The position numbers and the translations under genes were made by a program. DNA of 64,000 nt, taken from Ruminococcus sp. NK3A76. Its GTDB lineage: Bacteria; Bacillota; Clostridia; Oscillospirales; Ruminococcaceae. Under the pieces are notes generated by a model. The model had not been told where the DNA came from. It worked only from the letters and a program-made list of their open reading frames with translations, and ran no database searches. Shown one piece after another: positions 8,111-16,586 of this stretch. Position 1 is the stretch's first letter, and every line of letters begins with the position of its first letter. The stretch covers positions 2,790,001 through 2,854,000 of the forward strand of contig NZ_JMMA01000002.1 of assembly GCF_000686125.1 (NCBI RefSeq), read 5' to 3'.

Positions 8111-8791
8111 ATGCCCACCCCCGAACAGATCGAAACTTCAATAGTCAAAAAATACAAAAAGAACATCTGGCACCGCTTTGTCAAGGCAGGGCGTGAGTAT
8201 TCGCTCGTAAATGACGGCGACAGGATAGCCTGCGTGGTGCGTGGCGATATCTCATCGCTGCTTGTCGCAAAGTGCTATCAGCGGCTGCATAAATACAGCG
8301 AGACGCAGTTTGAGCTCAGCTTTGTCGGCAGCGGCGAGCAGCAGGCAAGGGTCTTCGGGCTCGACATCATACCGACAGACGACCCGGCAGCTTATGCCAT
8401 AGAGCACGGCTTTAACAAGCTCGCACTGCCCGACTGCTTTGATGACTGCATAGAGCATACGCTGAGCTGTCAGCTCTATGACGGCAGGCTGGAGACTCTG
8501 CCGCCCTGCGAGCAGGCAGACGGACTTACGCTTATCAGGGCAGGCGTGCTGATAAGGCGTGCGGATATCGAGGCCTTTGCACGCTACAACAGCCTTGAAG
8601 CCCTCGCTCCCCTGTCCTCTGAAAGTGAGGATATGCGCACGCTGCGGACAAGGGCGCTTATCGCAGAGCTTGCAAAGGATAATAAAAACTTAGAGATAAA
8701 TATCCTGCGCTCCTGCGAGGAGGTAAACTTGGAAACAGTCATCTCCTACATTCAGGACGGCGAGGTAAAAAGCGTGCTTGATACTTTCTGA
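8111..8791 (+). CDS. TtcA-like PP-loop protein with inactivated motifs
   Basis: 226 residues, aligning by eye with clostridial TtcA-like proteins: N-terminal KKYKKNIWHRFVKA, then NDGDRIA, and C-terminal INILRSCEEVNLETVISY. The ATP-binding SGGKDS motif is replaced by RGDISS. The two CxxC-type cysteine pairs that hold the iron-sulfur cluster are missing, and the protein is about 60 residues shorter than active homologues. It is probably a pseudoenzyme. Start at 8111 because AAGGAG lies 5 nt upstream; the ATG at 8093 has no site. The next gene, tcdA, also acts in tRNA modification. Confidence 0.65.
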   Translation: MPTPEQIETSIVKKYKKNIWHRFVKAGREYSLVNDGDRIACVVRGDISSLLVAKCYQRLHKYSETQFELSFVGSGEQQARVFGLDIIPTDDPAAYAIEHGFNKLALPDCFDDCIEHTLSCQLYDGRLETLPPCEQADGLTLIRAGVLIRRADIEAFARYNSLEALAPLSSESEDMRTLRTRALIAELAKDNKNLEINILRSCEEVNLETVISYIQDGEVKSVLDTF

Positions 8792-8807
8792 AAGGACAGT
8801 CACAACA

Positions 8808-9518
8808 ATGGACATAAGATTTACCCGAACAGAGCTTATCTACGGCGATGCGCTGCAAAAGCTGGCAGCAAAGCGTGTTGCAGTGTTCGGCATAGGCGGT
8901 GTAGGCAGCTATGCAGCAGAGGCGCTTGCAAGAAGCGGCATAGGCGCTATAGACCTCATCGACAGCGACACGGTGGATATCACCAACATAAACAGGCAGC
9001 TCTACGCCCTGACAAGCACTGTCGGCCGGTATAAAACAGAGGTCGCAAAGGAGCGCATACTCGATATAAACCCCGGCTGCAGGGTCACGGCGCACACGCT
9101 GTTTTATAACGCCGGGACGGCAGACAGCATACCGATAGCCGAGTATGACTACATAGTAGACGCTATCGACTCGGTGACTTCAAAGCTGCTGCTGATAGAA
9201 AACGCCAAAAAAGCAGGGGTAAACATCATATCCTCAATGGGCACAGGCAACAAGACAGACCCCTCACGTCTGGAGATAGCAGATGTGTTTGAGACAAGCG
9301 TCTGCCCCCTTGCGAGAGTCATGCGCCACGAGCTCAAAAAGCGTGGCATAAAAGGGCTGACTGTGTGCTATTCCAGGGAAGAGCCGGTAAAGCCGCATAT
9401 ACTGCTCGATATGGCGGCTGACAGGCGCCCCGTGCCCGGCTCGACATCCTTCGTGCCGCCGGTGGCAGGCATGATGATAGCCGGAAGGGTGATAAACGAG
9501 CTTGTGTTCAGCACTTAA
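8808..9518 (+). CDS. tcdA: tRNA threonylcarbamoyladenosine dehydratase
   Basis: 236 residues. E1-like ThiF/HesA fold with the nucleotide motif FGIGGVGSYAAEALARSGIG, DSDTVDITNINRQ (catalytic-type Asp and Arg) and a conserved SVCPLARVMRHELKKRGI segment typical of TcdA/CsdL. The enzyme adenylates and cyclises t6A37 of tRNAs to ct6A. GAAAGGACAG precedes the ATG at 8808, which is preferred over the in-frame TTG at 8778. It follows the TtcA-like gene by 16 nt, so co-transcription is likely. Confidence 0.9.
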   Translation: MDIRFTRTELIYGDALQKLAAKRVAVFGIGGVGSYAAEALARSGIGAIDLIDSDTVDITNINRQLYALTSTVGRYKTEVAKERILDINPGCRVTAHTLFYNAGTADSIPIAEYDYIVDAIDSVTSKLLLIENAKKAGVNIISSMGTGNKTDPSRLEIADVFETSVCPLARVMRHELKKRGIKGLTVCYSREEPVKPHILLDMAADRRPVPGSTSFVPPVAGMMIAGRVINELVFST

Positions 9519-9606
9519 ATTCAAAACCAAACAGAGCTGCTGCAAATGTGCGGCAGCTTTATTTGCGCAGGCAAAAGCATTATTTGCCTATCAGGAGATG
9601 ATCAAT

Positions 9607-10350
9607 ATGGATAAGCAGCATATTATTCATAAGATATATGACTATTTAATGAGCACGCTGGCAGCGGTGGCTTCGGTGCTGATACTTCTTGACACAATAC
9701 AGTCGCTCAGAAAATGGGAGTGGGTGCTGTTTATAGTTATATATCTTATCTTCACTGCCGACCTTATAACACGCCTTGCCAAGGCAAAGGACAAAAAGCG
9801 CTTTTTAAAGCACAACTATATGGACGTGATAGCGCTTATACCGATACACGGGGTATTCCCGCTGCCCTTCGGCGGCAGGGCTGACAGCGTGCTTCGGGTA
9901 ATAGGACTTTTGAGGATAATCGCTTTTTTGTCAAGACCATTAAGAAAGCTGCGGCGGTTTTACAACACCAACGGCTTCAAATACGTGGTATTTGCAACGG
10001 TCATGACGATAATCACAGGCGGCGTGCTCATACACTACGCCGAGGGCATGGCTTACAACGACGGCATATGGTGGGCATTCGTCACCGCCACCACCGTGGG
10101 CTACGGCGACATCTCCCCTCACACCGTTTACGGCAGGATCATAGCAATGGTGCTGATGCTGGTAGGTATAGGGCTGATAGGCTCGCTTACCTCGACTTTG
10201 ACATCGTTCTTCCTTTCAAGGCACAAAAAGAGCAGCGGCTCGGCAGTCATCGCCACGGTAAAGGACGAGCTTGACCGCTTCGACGAGCTGTCAAGCGATG
10301 ACGTAGAAAAGCTGTGTGAGGTCCTGAGAGCGCTGAAGAAACAGAAATAA
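9607..10350 (+). CDS. Voltage-gated-type potassium channel
   Basis: 247 residues with several membrane segments, an Arg/Lys-rich S4-like stretch (RVIGLLRIIAFLSRPLRKLRR) and the K+ selectivity filter TTVGYGD in the pore loop (about residue 161), then a soluble acidic/basic tail. It should form a tetrameric K+ channel in the cell membrane. AGGAGATG precedes the chosen ATG at 9607. The first of three predicted K+ channels in this window. Confidence 0.85.
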   Translation: MDKQHIIHKIYDYLMSTLAAVASVLILLDTIQSLRKWEWVLFIVIYLIFTADLITRLAKAKDKKRFLKHNYMDVIALIPIHGVFPLPFGGRADSVLRVIGLLRIIAFLSRPLRKLRRFYNTNGFKYVVFATVMTIITGGVLIHYAEGMAYNDGIWWAFVTATTVGYGDISPHTVYGRIIAMVLMLVGIGLIGSLTSTLTSFFLSRHKKSSGSAVIATVKDELDRFDELSSDDVEKLCEVLRALKKQK

Positions 10351-10358
10351 TGAATAAT

Positions 10359-10390
10359 GCCCGTTGACGATTTGTCAAGGGCGTTTTTTT
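10359..10390 (+). terminator. Rho-independent terminator after the K+ channel gene
   Basis: GCCC-TTGAC / GTCAA-GGGC hairpin followed by GTTTTTTT, a textbook intrinsic terminator. Confidence 0.9.
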
Positions 10391-10443
10391 CGCCCCTGTC
10401 ATTCGCCAATATTTTAACAATATGTAAAAAATCCGGCAGATTA

Positions 10444-10472
10444 TTGCAATATGGGCGAAAACGGAGTATAAT
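10444..10472 (+). promoter_or_regulatory. Promoter of fba
   Basis: TTGCAA 10444-10449, 17-bp spacer, TATAAT 10467-10472; 59 bp upstream of the aldolase ATG. Confidence 0.75.
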
Positions 10473-10531
10473 TAATTTAATGGGGCTTTAATACGGCTGC
10501 CCCAAATGTTTGATATGGAGGATATGTAATT

Positions 10532-11395
10532 ATGTTAGTTTCAGCTACAGAAATGCTCAAAAAGGCAAGAGAAGGCAAGTATGCAGTAGGTCAGTTCAAC
10601 ATCAACAACCTTGAGTGGACAAAGGCTATACTCCAGACAGCAGAGGAGCTCAAGTCTCCTGTTATCCTCGGTGTTTCTGAGGGCGCAGGCAAGTATATGT
10701 GCGGCTTTGAGACAGTTGCAGCTATGGTAGCAGCAATGGACAAGAGCTTAGGCATCACAGTTCCTGTTGCACTTCACCTTGACCACGGCTCTTACGAGGG
10801 CTGCTACAAGTGCATCAAGGCAGGCTTTACATCTATAATGTTCGACGGTTCACACTTCCCGATCGACGAGAACGTTGCTAAGACAACAGAGCTCGTAAAC
10901 GTAGCTCACGGTCTCGGCCTTTCTATCGAGGCTGAGGTAGGCGCTATCGGCGGCGAAGAGGACGGCGTTATCGGCAAGGGCGAGTGCGCTGATCCCGCAG
11001 AGTGCAAGATGATCGCTGACTTAGGCGTTGACTTCCTTGCAGCCGGTATCGGCAACATCCACGGCGTATATCCCGACAACTGGGAAGGTCTCAGCTTCGA
11101 GACACTTGAAGCTATCAACAAGACAGTAGGCGATATGCCCCTCGTTCTCCACGGCGGCACAGGTATCCCGGACGATATGATCACAAAGGCTATCTCTCTC
11201 GGCGTTGCTAAGATCAACGTTAACACAGAGTGCCAGCTCGTATTTGCTGAGGCTACAAGAGGCTACGTTGAGGCAGGCAAGGACAAGCAGGGCAAGGGCT
11301 TTGACCCGAGAAAGCTCCTCGCTCCCGGCGCAGAGGCTATCAAGGCTAAGGTAAAGGAAAAGATGGAGCTCTTCGGTTCTGTAGGCAAGGCATAA
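10532..11395 (+). CDS. fba: Class II fructose-1,6-bisphosphate aldolase
   Basis: 287 residues, usual length. Zinc-dependent aldolase that splits fructose-1,6-bisphosphate into GAP and DHAP. Metal and catalytic motifs are visible: HLDHG (about residue 82), EAEVGAIGGEEDG, NIHG and VLHGGTG. Its own promoter and a TATGGAGGATATG-type ribosome binding site precede it. Codon choice is strongly biased, as expected for a highly expressed glycolytic gene. Confidence 0.95.
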   Translation: MLVSATEMLKKAREGKYAVGQFNINNLEWTKAILQTAEELKSPVILGVSEGAGKYMCGFETVAAMVAAMDKSLGITVPVALHLDHGSYEGCYKCIKAGFTSIMFDGSHFPIDENVAKTTELVNVAHGLGLSIEAEVGAIGGEEDGVIGKGECADPAECKMIADLGVDFLAAGIGNIHGVYPDNWEGLSFETLEAINKTVGDMPLVLHGGTGIPDDMITKAISLGVAKINVNTECQLVFAEATRGYVEAGKDKQGKGFDPRKLLAPGAEAIKAKVKEKMELFGSVGKA

Positions 11396-11404
11396 TTACA
11401 AGAA

Positions 11405-11529
11405 TACATAAATACACGAGTGTACACCGGAACACCACTCTAAAAAACACCGGCGCAAATGTTTAGAGTCAGGGTGTGTCTGCTAAAGGCACGCCCTGTT
11501 TATCTGTCAGCAAAAGAGGTATTTGCAGC
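11405..11529 (+). promoter_or_regulatory. Candidate preQ1-type riboswitch leader of queT
   Basis: The leader can fold in two competing ways. GAGTG pairs with CACTC (about 11420-11444), or CTCTAAA (about 11440) pairs with TTTAGAG (11461-11467); both use the same CTC. The loop of the second stem holds CACCGGCGCAAA, and a second CACCGG lies in the first loop. A further 10-bp hairpin (11471-11480 / 11488-11497) sits just before the ribosome binding site. preQ1-III riboswitches are known upstream of queT in Ruminococcaceae; the assignment here is by context and not by matched consensus. Confidence 0.5.
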
Positions 11530-12039
11530 ATGGAAAATTTCAGCTCCAGAAGAATAACGAGGATAGGGCTTATCGCCGCCATGTATGCTGTCATGACGAT
11601 AGCCATAGCGCCAATAGCCTACGGCAGCGTACAGTTTCGTGTATCAGAGGCTCTGATGCTCCTGTGCTTTTACAACAGGGATCACATAGCTTCTCTTTCG
11701 ATAGGCTGTTTTATTGCGAATATGTTCTCAACTATCGGCATAATAGACACGATAGTCGGCACCTCGGCGACTGTCGCAGCAGGGATATGCATATATCTTT
11801 TCCGCAAGGAGGGCAGTTCGACAAGGCTGCTTTTATGCTCGCTGTTCCCTGTGATATTCAACGCTTTATTTGTCGGGGCTGAGATAACGATACTGTCCAA
11901 AGAGCCTATATCGTTCTTTATGACGGCCGCCAGTATAGCGTTAGGCGAGCTGATATGCGTAACGGTCATCGGCACGACGCTTTTCAAGATACTCGAACGC
12001 AACAAGGCGATAATGACTGCGATAACCGAAAAATACTAA
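11530..12039 (+). CDS. queT: QueT family queuosine-precursor transporter
   Basis: 169 residues, almost wholly hydrophobic with five to six membrane segments, and the conserved start RIGLIAAMYAVMTIAIAPIAYG plus VQFRVSEAL of the QueT/DUF988 family. It is the substrate-binding (S) component of an ECF transporter for queuosine precursors such as preQ1. GAGG precedes the ATG at 11530; the upstream in-frame ATG at 11476 lies in the structured leader. Regulation by preQ1 is likely from the leader (inference). Confidence 0.85.
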   Translation: MENFSSRRITRIGLIAAMYAVMTIAIAPIAYGSVQFRVSEALMLLCFYNRDHIASLSIGCFIANMFSTIGIIDTIVGTSATVAAGICIYLFRKEGSSTRLLLCSLFPVIFNALFVGAEITILSKEPISFFMTAASIALGELICVTVIGTTLFKILERNKAIMTAITEKY

Positions 12040-12044
12040 AAGTC

Positions 12045-12085
12045 AAAGGCACTTTTTGTCAATCTTCTGACAGGAGTGCCTTTTT
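12045..12085 (+). terminator. Terminator after queT
   Basis: AAAGGCACT / AGTGCCTTT arms with an inner GTCA/TGAC stem, ending in TTTTT. Confidence 0.85.
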
Positions 12086-12171
12086 ACTGCATATTATCAT
12101 AGCATGGCCTCGCCTTTCGGAATCGGCTTACCGCAAAGGCGGTCACCGCCTTCGGCGAGTTCCCTGTTTGC

Positions 12172-12310
12172 CGCCGGGGTCGGGCTTACGCCCGATATGG
12201 AGCTCTGCTCCGTTTCAGTCGAGCTTGCGAGAATGAAACAATCCACGCCGGGGCCAGCCCCGGACCCTGCAAACTTTTTTGAGGAAAAAGTTTGACAAAA
12301 ACCTTTTTGT
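12172..12310. repeat. 139-bp multi-hairpin dispersed repeat, copy 1
   Basis: Nearly identical (two mismatches seen) to 38781-38919. Five consecutive hairpins: CGGGC-ttac-GCCCG (12181-12194), GGAGC-tct-GCTCC (12199-12211), GTTTCA/TGAAAC (12212-12239), CCGGGGC/GCCCCGG (12248-12263) and AAACTTTTT/AAAAAGTTT (12271-12293). A less similar 45-bp part extends left to about 12131. Both copies lie just downstream of minus-strand genes. Confidence 0.85.
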
Positions 12311-12338
12311 CTTTTGGGCTTTACTACTGCTTTTTCTT

Positions 12339-12917
12339 TTACACATCGAGGTCATACGTTTTTATGACCTTCATTGCTATCTCATATCTTGTCATACGCA
12401 GATCCATAGCCTGTTTCTCGATATATCTATGCGCCTGTTCCTCCGAGAATTTAAGGTACTGCATAAGCACCATTTTTGCTCTGTTTACGGCCTTTATCTC
12501 ATCAAGGCGGCGTTTGAGCTTCTGGTGGTCACGTCTGATACCCTCCAGTCGTCTGCGGCAGGCGTCCACAAGTCTCACCGTCCGGCAGAATTTAGTCTTA
12601 TCGAGCGGCTTATCGAGCAGGAAGACCCCTGCATCTGCGAGCTTATCCGCCACAGCGTCAGACTGTTCAGGGGCGGCTATTATGAGGCAGCCGGAGTTTG
12701 TCTTTTCCGTTATCATCACAGCAAGCTCGAGCACCGGCTCGCCCGGCAGAGTGCCGTCAACGATCACGATATCATATTCACCGGAAAGCACGGCGTTTTT
12801 AGCATCAGCGCAGCACAACGAAGCACTGACCGCAACGCCCTGCCCGACGCTGCGCAGCAGCAGCTTCATATCAGCTATAAAGCCCTTATCAGGCGAAACG
12901 ATGTGCGCTGCACGCAT
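12339..12917 (-). CDS. ANTAR-domain RNA-binding response regulator
   Basis: About 192 residues: an N-terminal receiver-like domain (YDIVIVDGTLPG carries the likely phospho-Asp) and a C-terminal ANTAR three-helix domain (LKRRLDEIKAVNRAKMVLM ... EEQAHRYIEKQAMDLRMT). ANTAR proteins bind paired hairpins in nascent RNA and prevent termination. Start at 12917 chosen because AAAGGAG lies 8 nt upstream; the GTG at 12926 overlaps that site. It is followed by the multi-hairpin repeat. No cognate kinase gene is seen nearby. Confidence 0.85.
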   Translation of the reverse strand: MRAAHIVSPDKGFIADMKLLLRSVGQGVAVSASLCCADAKNAVLSGEYDIVIVDGTLPGEPVLELAVMITEKTNSGCLIIAAPEQSDAVADKLADAGVFLLDKPLDKTKFCRTVRLVDACRRRLEGIRRDHQKLKRRLDEIKAVNRAKMVLMQYLKFSEEQAHRYIEKQAMDLRMTRYEIAMKVIKTYDLDV

Positions 12918-12952
12918 AAAAGCCACTCCTTTCCGTGGTATTGACTTAAGGT

Positions 12953-14275
12953 TCAGAAGCCCTTTTCCTTAAGCTCGCTTACCAGGCCTACGAAGAATTC
13001 TCTCACGTCAAAGCCCTTTATGTTCTCACGGTTGAGGTCGATAACGTCGGCGTGGGTTATCCCTCGCCTGCCCTCAGGCTCCAAGAAGATAAACCTCTCG
13101 CCCCACTTCATCGAGTCAGCCGACACGAGCCCGTCGTTCGGCCCGTCAAAGTATTTCACGAAATGATATGACAGGTTGAGCGGAAAGCGCCCTCCGAGCG
13201 CCGACACCGAGCACGAGCCCACGCTCTGGTAGTAAACGCCCTCAGCGTCCTTGCAGACCTTGTTTCTCTCCTCGCAGGCCGAGGCTGTAAGGTCGGTGAC
13301 AGCGGCTATAAAGTCCGGCTGCTTATCGCCGAGCTTTCTGAGCGCTGCGTTATACTTGTTTGCGACTGCATTCTTAAAGCCGTCGGGCGCCTTTGAAAGC
13401 AGGAAATCCGCAAACTGACAGCCACGATGCGGCGTATTTATAGTAGTAAGGCTTGCGACCCTCTTATCAGCGCCGAGCATGGCCACAGCATAGCGTGAAT
13501 CAAGGCCGCCCTTTGAATGGGCTATGATATTGACCTTTTCGCAGCCTTCCTTTTCCACTATCTCGTCAATTTTCGCTTTCAGTTCGGCCGCACACCCTGC
13601 CACCGAGTCTGCCGACTGCTGCGAGCCGTAGAATATCTTAGCGCCGTTAGCTTCGAGCGCCTTGGGTATCCTGCCCCAGTAGTTTATCAGCTTGGCATCT
13701 CTGAAAAACACCCCGTGTACCATTAGCAGGGGGTATTTCGTAGCGCATATCTGCTTGCTATGGCGTGAGCGGTCAAGCGCTGCCTTGCTGCTTTCAAACA
13801 GATACTCCTTACGGCAGAGGCTTATTATCTTTGAGAGCATTATAATATTGAGCGGCGGTATATAAGCGCACAGCAGCCCCAGAACACGCCACCTTATGCC
13901 GAGCTGAACAGAGCTTGCATACACTCTGACTATCGACACGGTAAATATGAGCGCCACGCACAAAAACCCCGTCACGCTGTTTATAAGCACCGTTTTCCAG
14001 CCGCTGCCTGTTGCCCCGAGGTAGATATCCACAGCCCCGGCTGCCGTTACTGCTATTATGAATATACCGAGCCCGTAATAGCCACGCCTGAGCATTCCCA
14101 GCCTGCCGCCCTCCTTCGAGCCGCAGGGGCGTATGCACAGCACGAGCACGGCTATCACGCCTGCCAGTATCGCAAGCACGGTGCCTGCGCCCTCTGTGCA
14201 GGAAAGTGCCAGTATATACATATCAGCCGCCGCTGCCGCAATGGCTGCCTTTACTATCAGCGATACCGCACTCAT
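12953..14275 (-). CDS. Membrane-anchored alpha/beta hydrolase (lipase-like)
   Basis: 440 residues: about four hydrophobic segments in the first 160 residues, then an alpha/beta hydrolase domain. YPLLMVHGVFFRD is the oxyanion region, NIIAHSKGGLDSRYA the nucleophile elbow (Ser), NTPHRG a lipase-like block, and HADVIDL near the end offers the catalytic His. It probably acts on lipids or other esters at the membrane. It lies 15 nt after a small membrane-protein gene and 36 nt before the ANTAR gene, so the three may form one operon. Confidence 0.75.
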   Translation of the reverse strand: MSAVSLIVKAAIAAAAADMYILALSCTEGAGTVLAILAGVIAVLVLCIRPCGSKEGGRLGMLRRGYYGLGIFIIAVTAAGAVDIYLGATGSGWKTVLINSVTGFLCVALIFTVSIVRVYASSVQLGIRWRVLGLLCAYIPPLNIIMLSKIISLCRKEYLFESSKAALDRSRHSKQICATKYPLLMVHGVFFRDAKLINYWGRIPKALEANGAKIFYGSQQSADSVAGCAAELKAKIDEIVEKEGCEKVNIIAHSKGGLDSRYAVAMLGADKRVASLTTINTPHRGCQFADFLLSKAPDGFKNAVANKYNAALRKLGDKQPDFIAAVTDLTASACEERNKVCKDAEGVYYQSVGSCSVSALGGRFPLNLSYHFVKYFDGPNDGLVSADSMKWGERFIFLEPEGRRGITHADVIDLNRENIKGFDVREFFVGLVSELKEKGF

Positions 14276-14290
14276 AACTTTCTCCCTCCG

Positions 14291-14632
14291 TCAGAACAGC
14301 TTTGCTATATTCGTGTGGTAAAGATAAAGCCACATTATCACCGAACCCGAGCAAGCAAGCGTGAACAGGACGCTCAGCACCATTCTCGGTATGCGCTTTA
14401 TAACATACATATTCCTGCCGTCTTCCTTTTTGAGCGATGCTGATTCAAAAAAGCACGAGCCCCAGAATATAACTATCGCCGTAGGCACAGCCATCAGAAA
14501 GCCCTGCATATAGGGCATTTTCTCCGTCTTGCACATATATACATATACGCCCTCAGCCGTTATGCCGCCAATGCATACAAGCATAAACAGCACCGAAAAC
14601 GCAAGGCGTGTATAAAAGCTCCTTTTTGACAT
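14291..14632 (-). CDS. Small membrane protein, unknown
   Basis: 113 residues with three predicted membrane helices (about 11-33, 42-60, 82-104) and short basic loops. AAGGAGTGACAGGATG-type site upstream. First gene of the predicted lipase/ANTAR operon. No family recognised. Confidence 0.6.
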   Translation of the reverse strand: MSKRSFYTRLAFSVLFMLVCIGGITAEGVYVYMCKTEKMPYMQGFLMAVPTAIVIFWGSCFFESASLKKEDGRNMYVIKRIPRMVLSVLFTLACSGSVIMWLYLYHTNIAKLF

Positions 14633-14771
14633 CCTGTCACTCCTTTATCTCAGCACAGCCGCAGCAATGCCGGGTGTGATACATACCTATTATTAGCTTA
14701 CCATTTTCCCCCTTTGTTGTCAAGCAGAGAAAGAAATTTTGAGGTTTTTTGTAAATATGTCTAAAATCCTC

Positions 14772-14800
14772 TTGACATTTTTCCCGAATTATTATACAAT
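14772..14800 (+). promoter_or_regulatory. Promoter and long leader of rny
   Basis: TTGACA 14772-14777, 17-bp spacer, TACAAT 14795-14800. The start would be near 14807, giving a leader of about 155 nt that contains an AAATAAG-GTGTT / AACAC-CTTATTT hairpin (about 14895-14931). Apart from this, the 14633-14961 gap shows nothing else. Confidence 0.75.
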
Positions 14801-14961
14801 AGTATTATGCATTATAATTTTTTTAATGGCGCTTTGTCGCTTTAAATAAAATCAATTTTGCAACTTGTATCTTTACAATTTAATATCGGCGGAAATAAGA
14901 GTGTTTGGCGTCATGAACACGCTTATTTACCGTACTTTCTAAGAAGGAGGAAGGCTATACT

Positions 14962-16527
14962 ATGGAAATAGTAACAGCTATCATTCTGTGCGTGCTGACG
15001 TTTGCTATCGGTGCAGCGGTGAGCGGTTTTATCTGCTTTAAGCAAGGCATAAATCACAGAATGAAAACGGCAGAAGCAGCGATAGGCTCGGCAGAGCAAG
15101 AAGCCGAAAAGATCGTTGACGAAGCTAAGAAAAATGCAGAAAGTCTGAAGAAAGAAGCCCTCGTTGAAGCTAAAGACGAGATCTACAAGGCAAGGCAGGA
15201 ATCCGAAAAGGAGATCAAGGACAGACGTGCTGAGGTCTCAAGGCAGGAAAGGCGTATCTCCCAGAAAGAGGAGAACGTTGACAAGAAGCTCGACAACTTA
15301 GAAAAGAAAGAGGAGACCCTGCAGCAGAAGCTCAAAGCAGCCGACGAAAAGGTCGAGGAAGCTGACAGGATCAAAAAGAGCCAGCTCGATATGTTAGAGA
15401 AGATATCCGAGTTCACGGTCGAGCAGGCAAAGGAATACCTTCTTTCAAGCCTGGATACAGAGCTTATCCACGATAAGGCAGTAAAGATCGCAGCTTATGA
15501 AGCCCAGATCAAGGAAGAATGCGAAGCAAAGGCAAGACAGTACATTTCACTGGCAATTTCAAGATGCGCCGCAGATCAGGTATCTGAGACGGCAGTATCG
15601 GTCGTTGCACTTCCCGGTGATGAGATGAAGGGAAGAATAATCGGCCGAGAGGGACGAAATATCAGAACTATCGAGACCCTTACAGGTGTCGATTTGATAA
15701 TAGATGACACTCCCGAGGCAATTACACTCTCATGCTATGACCAGGTAAGACGAGAGATAGCAAGAATAGCTCTCGAAAAGCTCATCCAGGATGGCAGGAT
15801 ACATCCCACAAGGATAGAGGAAATGGTCGATAAGGCAAGACGAGAGGTTGAGTATAAGATCAAGCAGGAAGGCGAAAGGGCAGTCCTTGAAACTAACGTT
15901 CACGGGCTTAACCACGAGCTTGTCAAGCTGCTTGGCAGACTGAGGTTTAGGACCTCATATAAACAGAATGTATTAGACCACTCGATAGAGGTGGCACACC
16001 TTGCAGGTATGATGGCGTCAGAGCTTGGCGTTGATGCAAACCTTGCAAGACGAGCAGGACTTCTGCACGATATAGGAAAGGCTCTCAGCTACGAGATAGA
16101 AGGCTCTCACGTTCAGATAGGCGTTGATGTCTGCAAGAAGTATAAGGAAAGCCCTGAGGTGCTCCATGCAATAGAAGCACACCACGGCGACGTTGAGATA
16201 AGAACTGTCGTAGCAGCTCTCGTTCAGGCAGCCGATGCTATCTCGGCAGCAAGACCGGGCGCAAGAAGCGAAAATTATGAAAACTACATAAAGAGACTGC
16301 AAAAGCTCGAGGAGATCTGCACGTCGTATGACGGCGTTGAGAAATCCTACGCTATTCAGGCAGGCCGTGAGGTAAGAATAATGATCTCACCCGAGAAGAT
16401 AAACGACGAGAAGATGACCCTTGTTGCAAGGGAGATCGCAAAGCGTATCGAGGAAGAGATGGATTACCCGGGTCAGATAAAGATAAACCTTATCAGAGAA
16501 AGCCGAGTAGTAGAATACGCAAAATAA
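14962..16527 (+). CDS. rny: Ribonuclease Y
   Basis: 521 residues, full length. An N-terminal membrane helix (about 3-25), a long Lys/Glu-rich coiled coil (about 30-200), a KH domain ([19 protein letters not shown]) and an HD phosphohydrolase domain with LLHDIGKAL and HH near residues 365-405. The membrane-bound endoribonuclease starts mRNA decay in Firmicutes. AAGGAGGAAGG precedes the ATG. Has its own promoter and a terminator after it. Confidence 0.95.
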   Translation: MEIVTAIILCVLTFAIGAAVSGFICFKQGINHRMKTAEAAIGSAEQEAEKIVDEAKKNAESLKKEALVEAKDEIYKARQESEKEIKDRRAEVSRQERRISQKEENVDKKLDNLEKKEETLQQKLKAADEKVEEADRIKKSQLDMLEKISEFTVEQAKEYLLSSLDTELIHDKAVKIAAYEAQIKEECEAKARQYISLAISRCAADQVSETAVSVVALPGDEMKGRIIGREGRNIRTIETLTGVDLIIDDTPEAITLSCYDQVRREIARIALEKLIQDGRIHPTRIEEMVDKARREVEYKIKQEGERAVLETNVHGLNHELVKLLGRLRFRTSYKQNVLDHSIEVAHLAGMMASELGVDANLARRAGLLHDIGKALSYEIEGSHVQIGVDVCKKYKESPEVLHAIEAHHGDVEIRTVVAALVQAADAISAARPGARSENYENYIKRLQKLEEICTSYDGVEKSYAIQAGREVRIMISPEKINDEKMTLVAREIAKRIEEEMDYPGQIKINLIRESRVVEYAK

Positions 16528-16534
16528 AAACTTG

Positions 16535-16560
16535 TTCCCCTGTCGGCAACGGCAGGGGAA
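16535..16560 (+). terminator. Hairpin after rny
   Basis: TTCCCCTG / CAGGGGAA stem with a 10-nt GC-rich loop, 8 nt after the rny stop codon. No strong U-tract. Confidence 0.65.
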
Positions 16561-16586
16561 ATGTATAACTCTTAAGGAGAACCAGT

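Noticed and set aside
12104-12295. Shared translated frame (ends TPGPAPDPANFF) in both multi-hairpin repeats
   Set aside because: The repeat is a string of perfect hairpins with no ribosome binding site; the common frame only reflects nucleotide identity of the copies.
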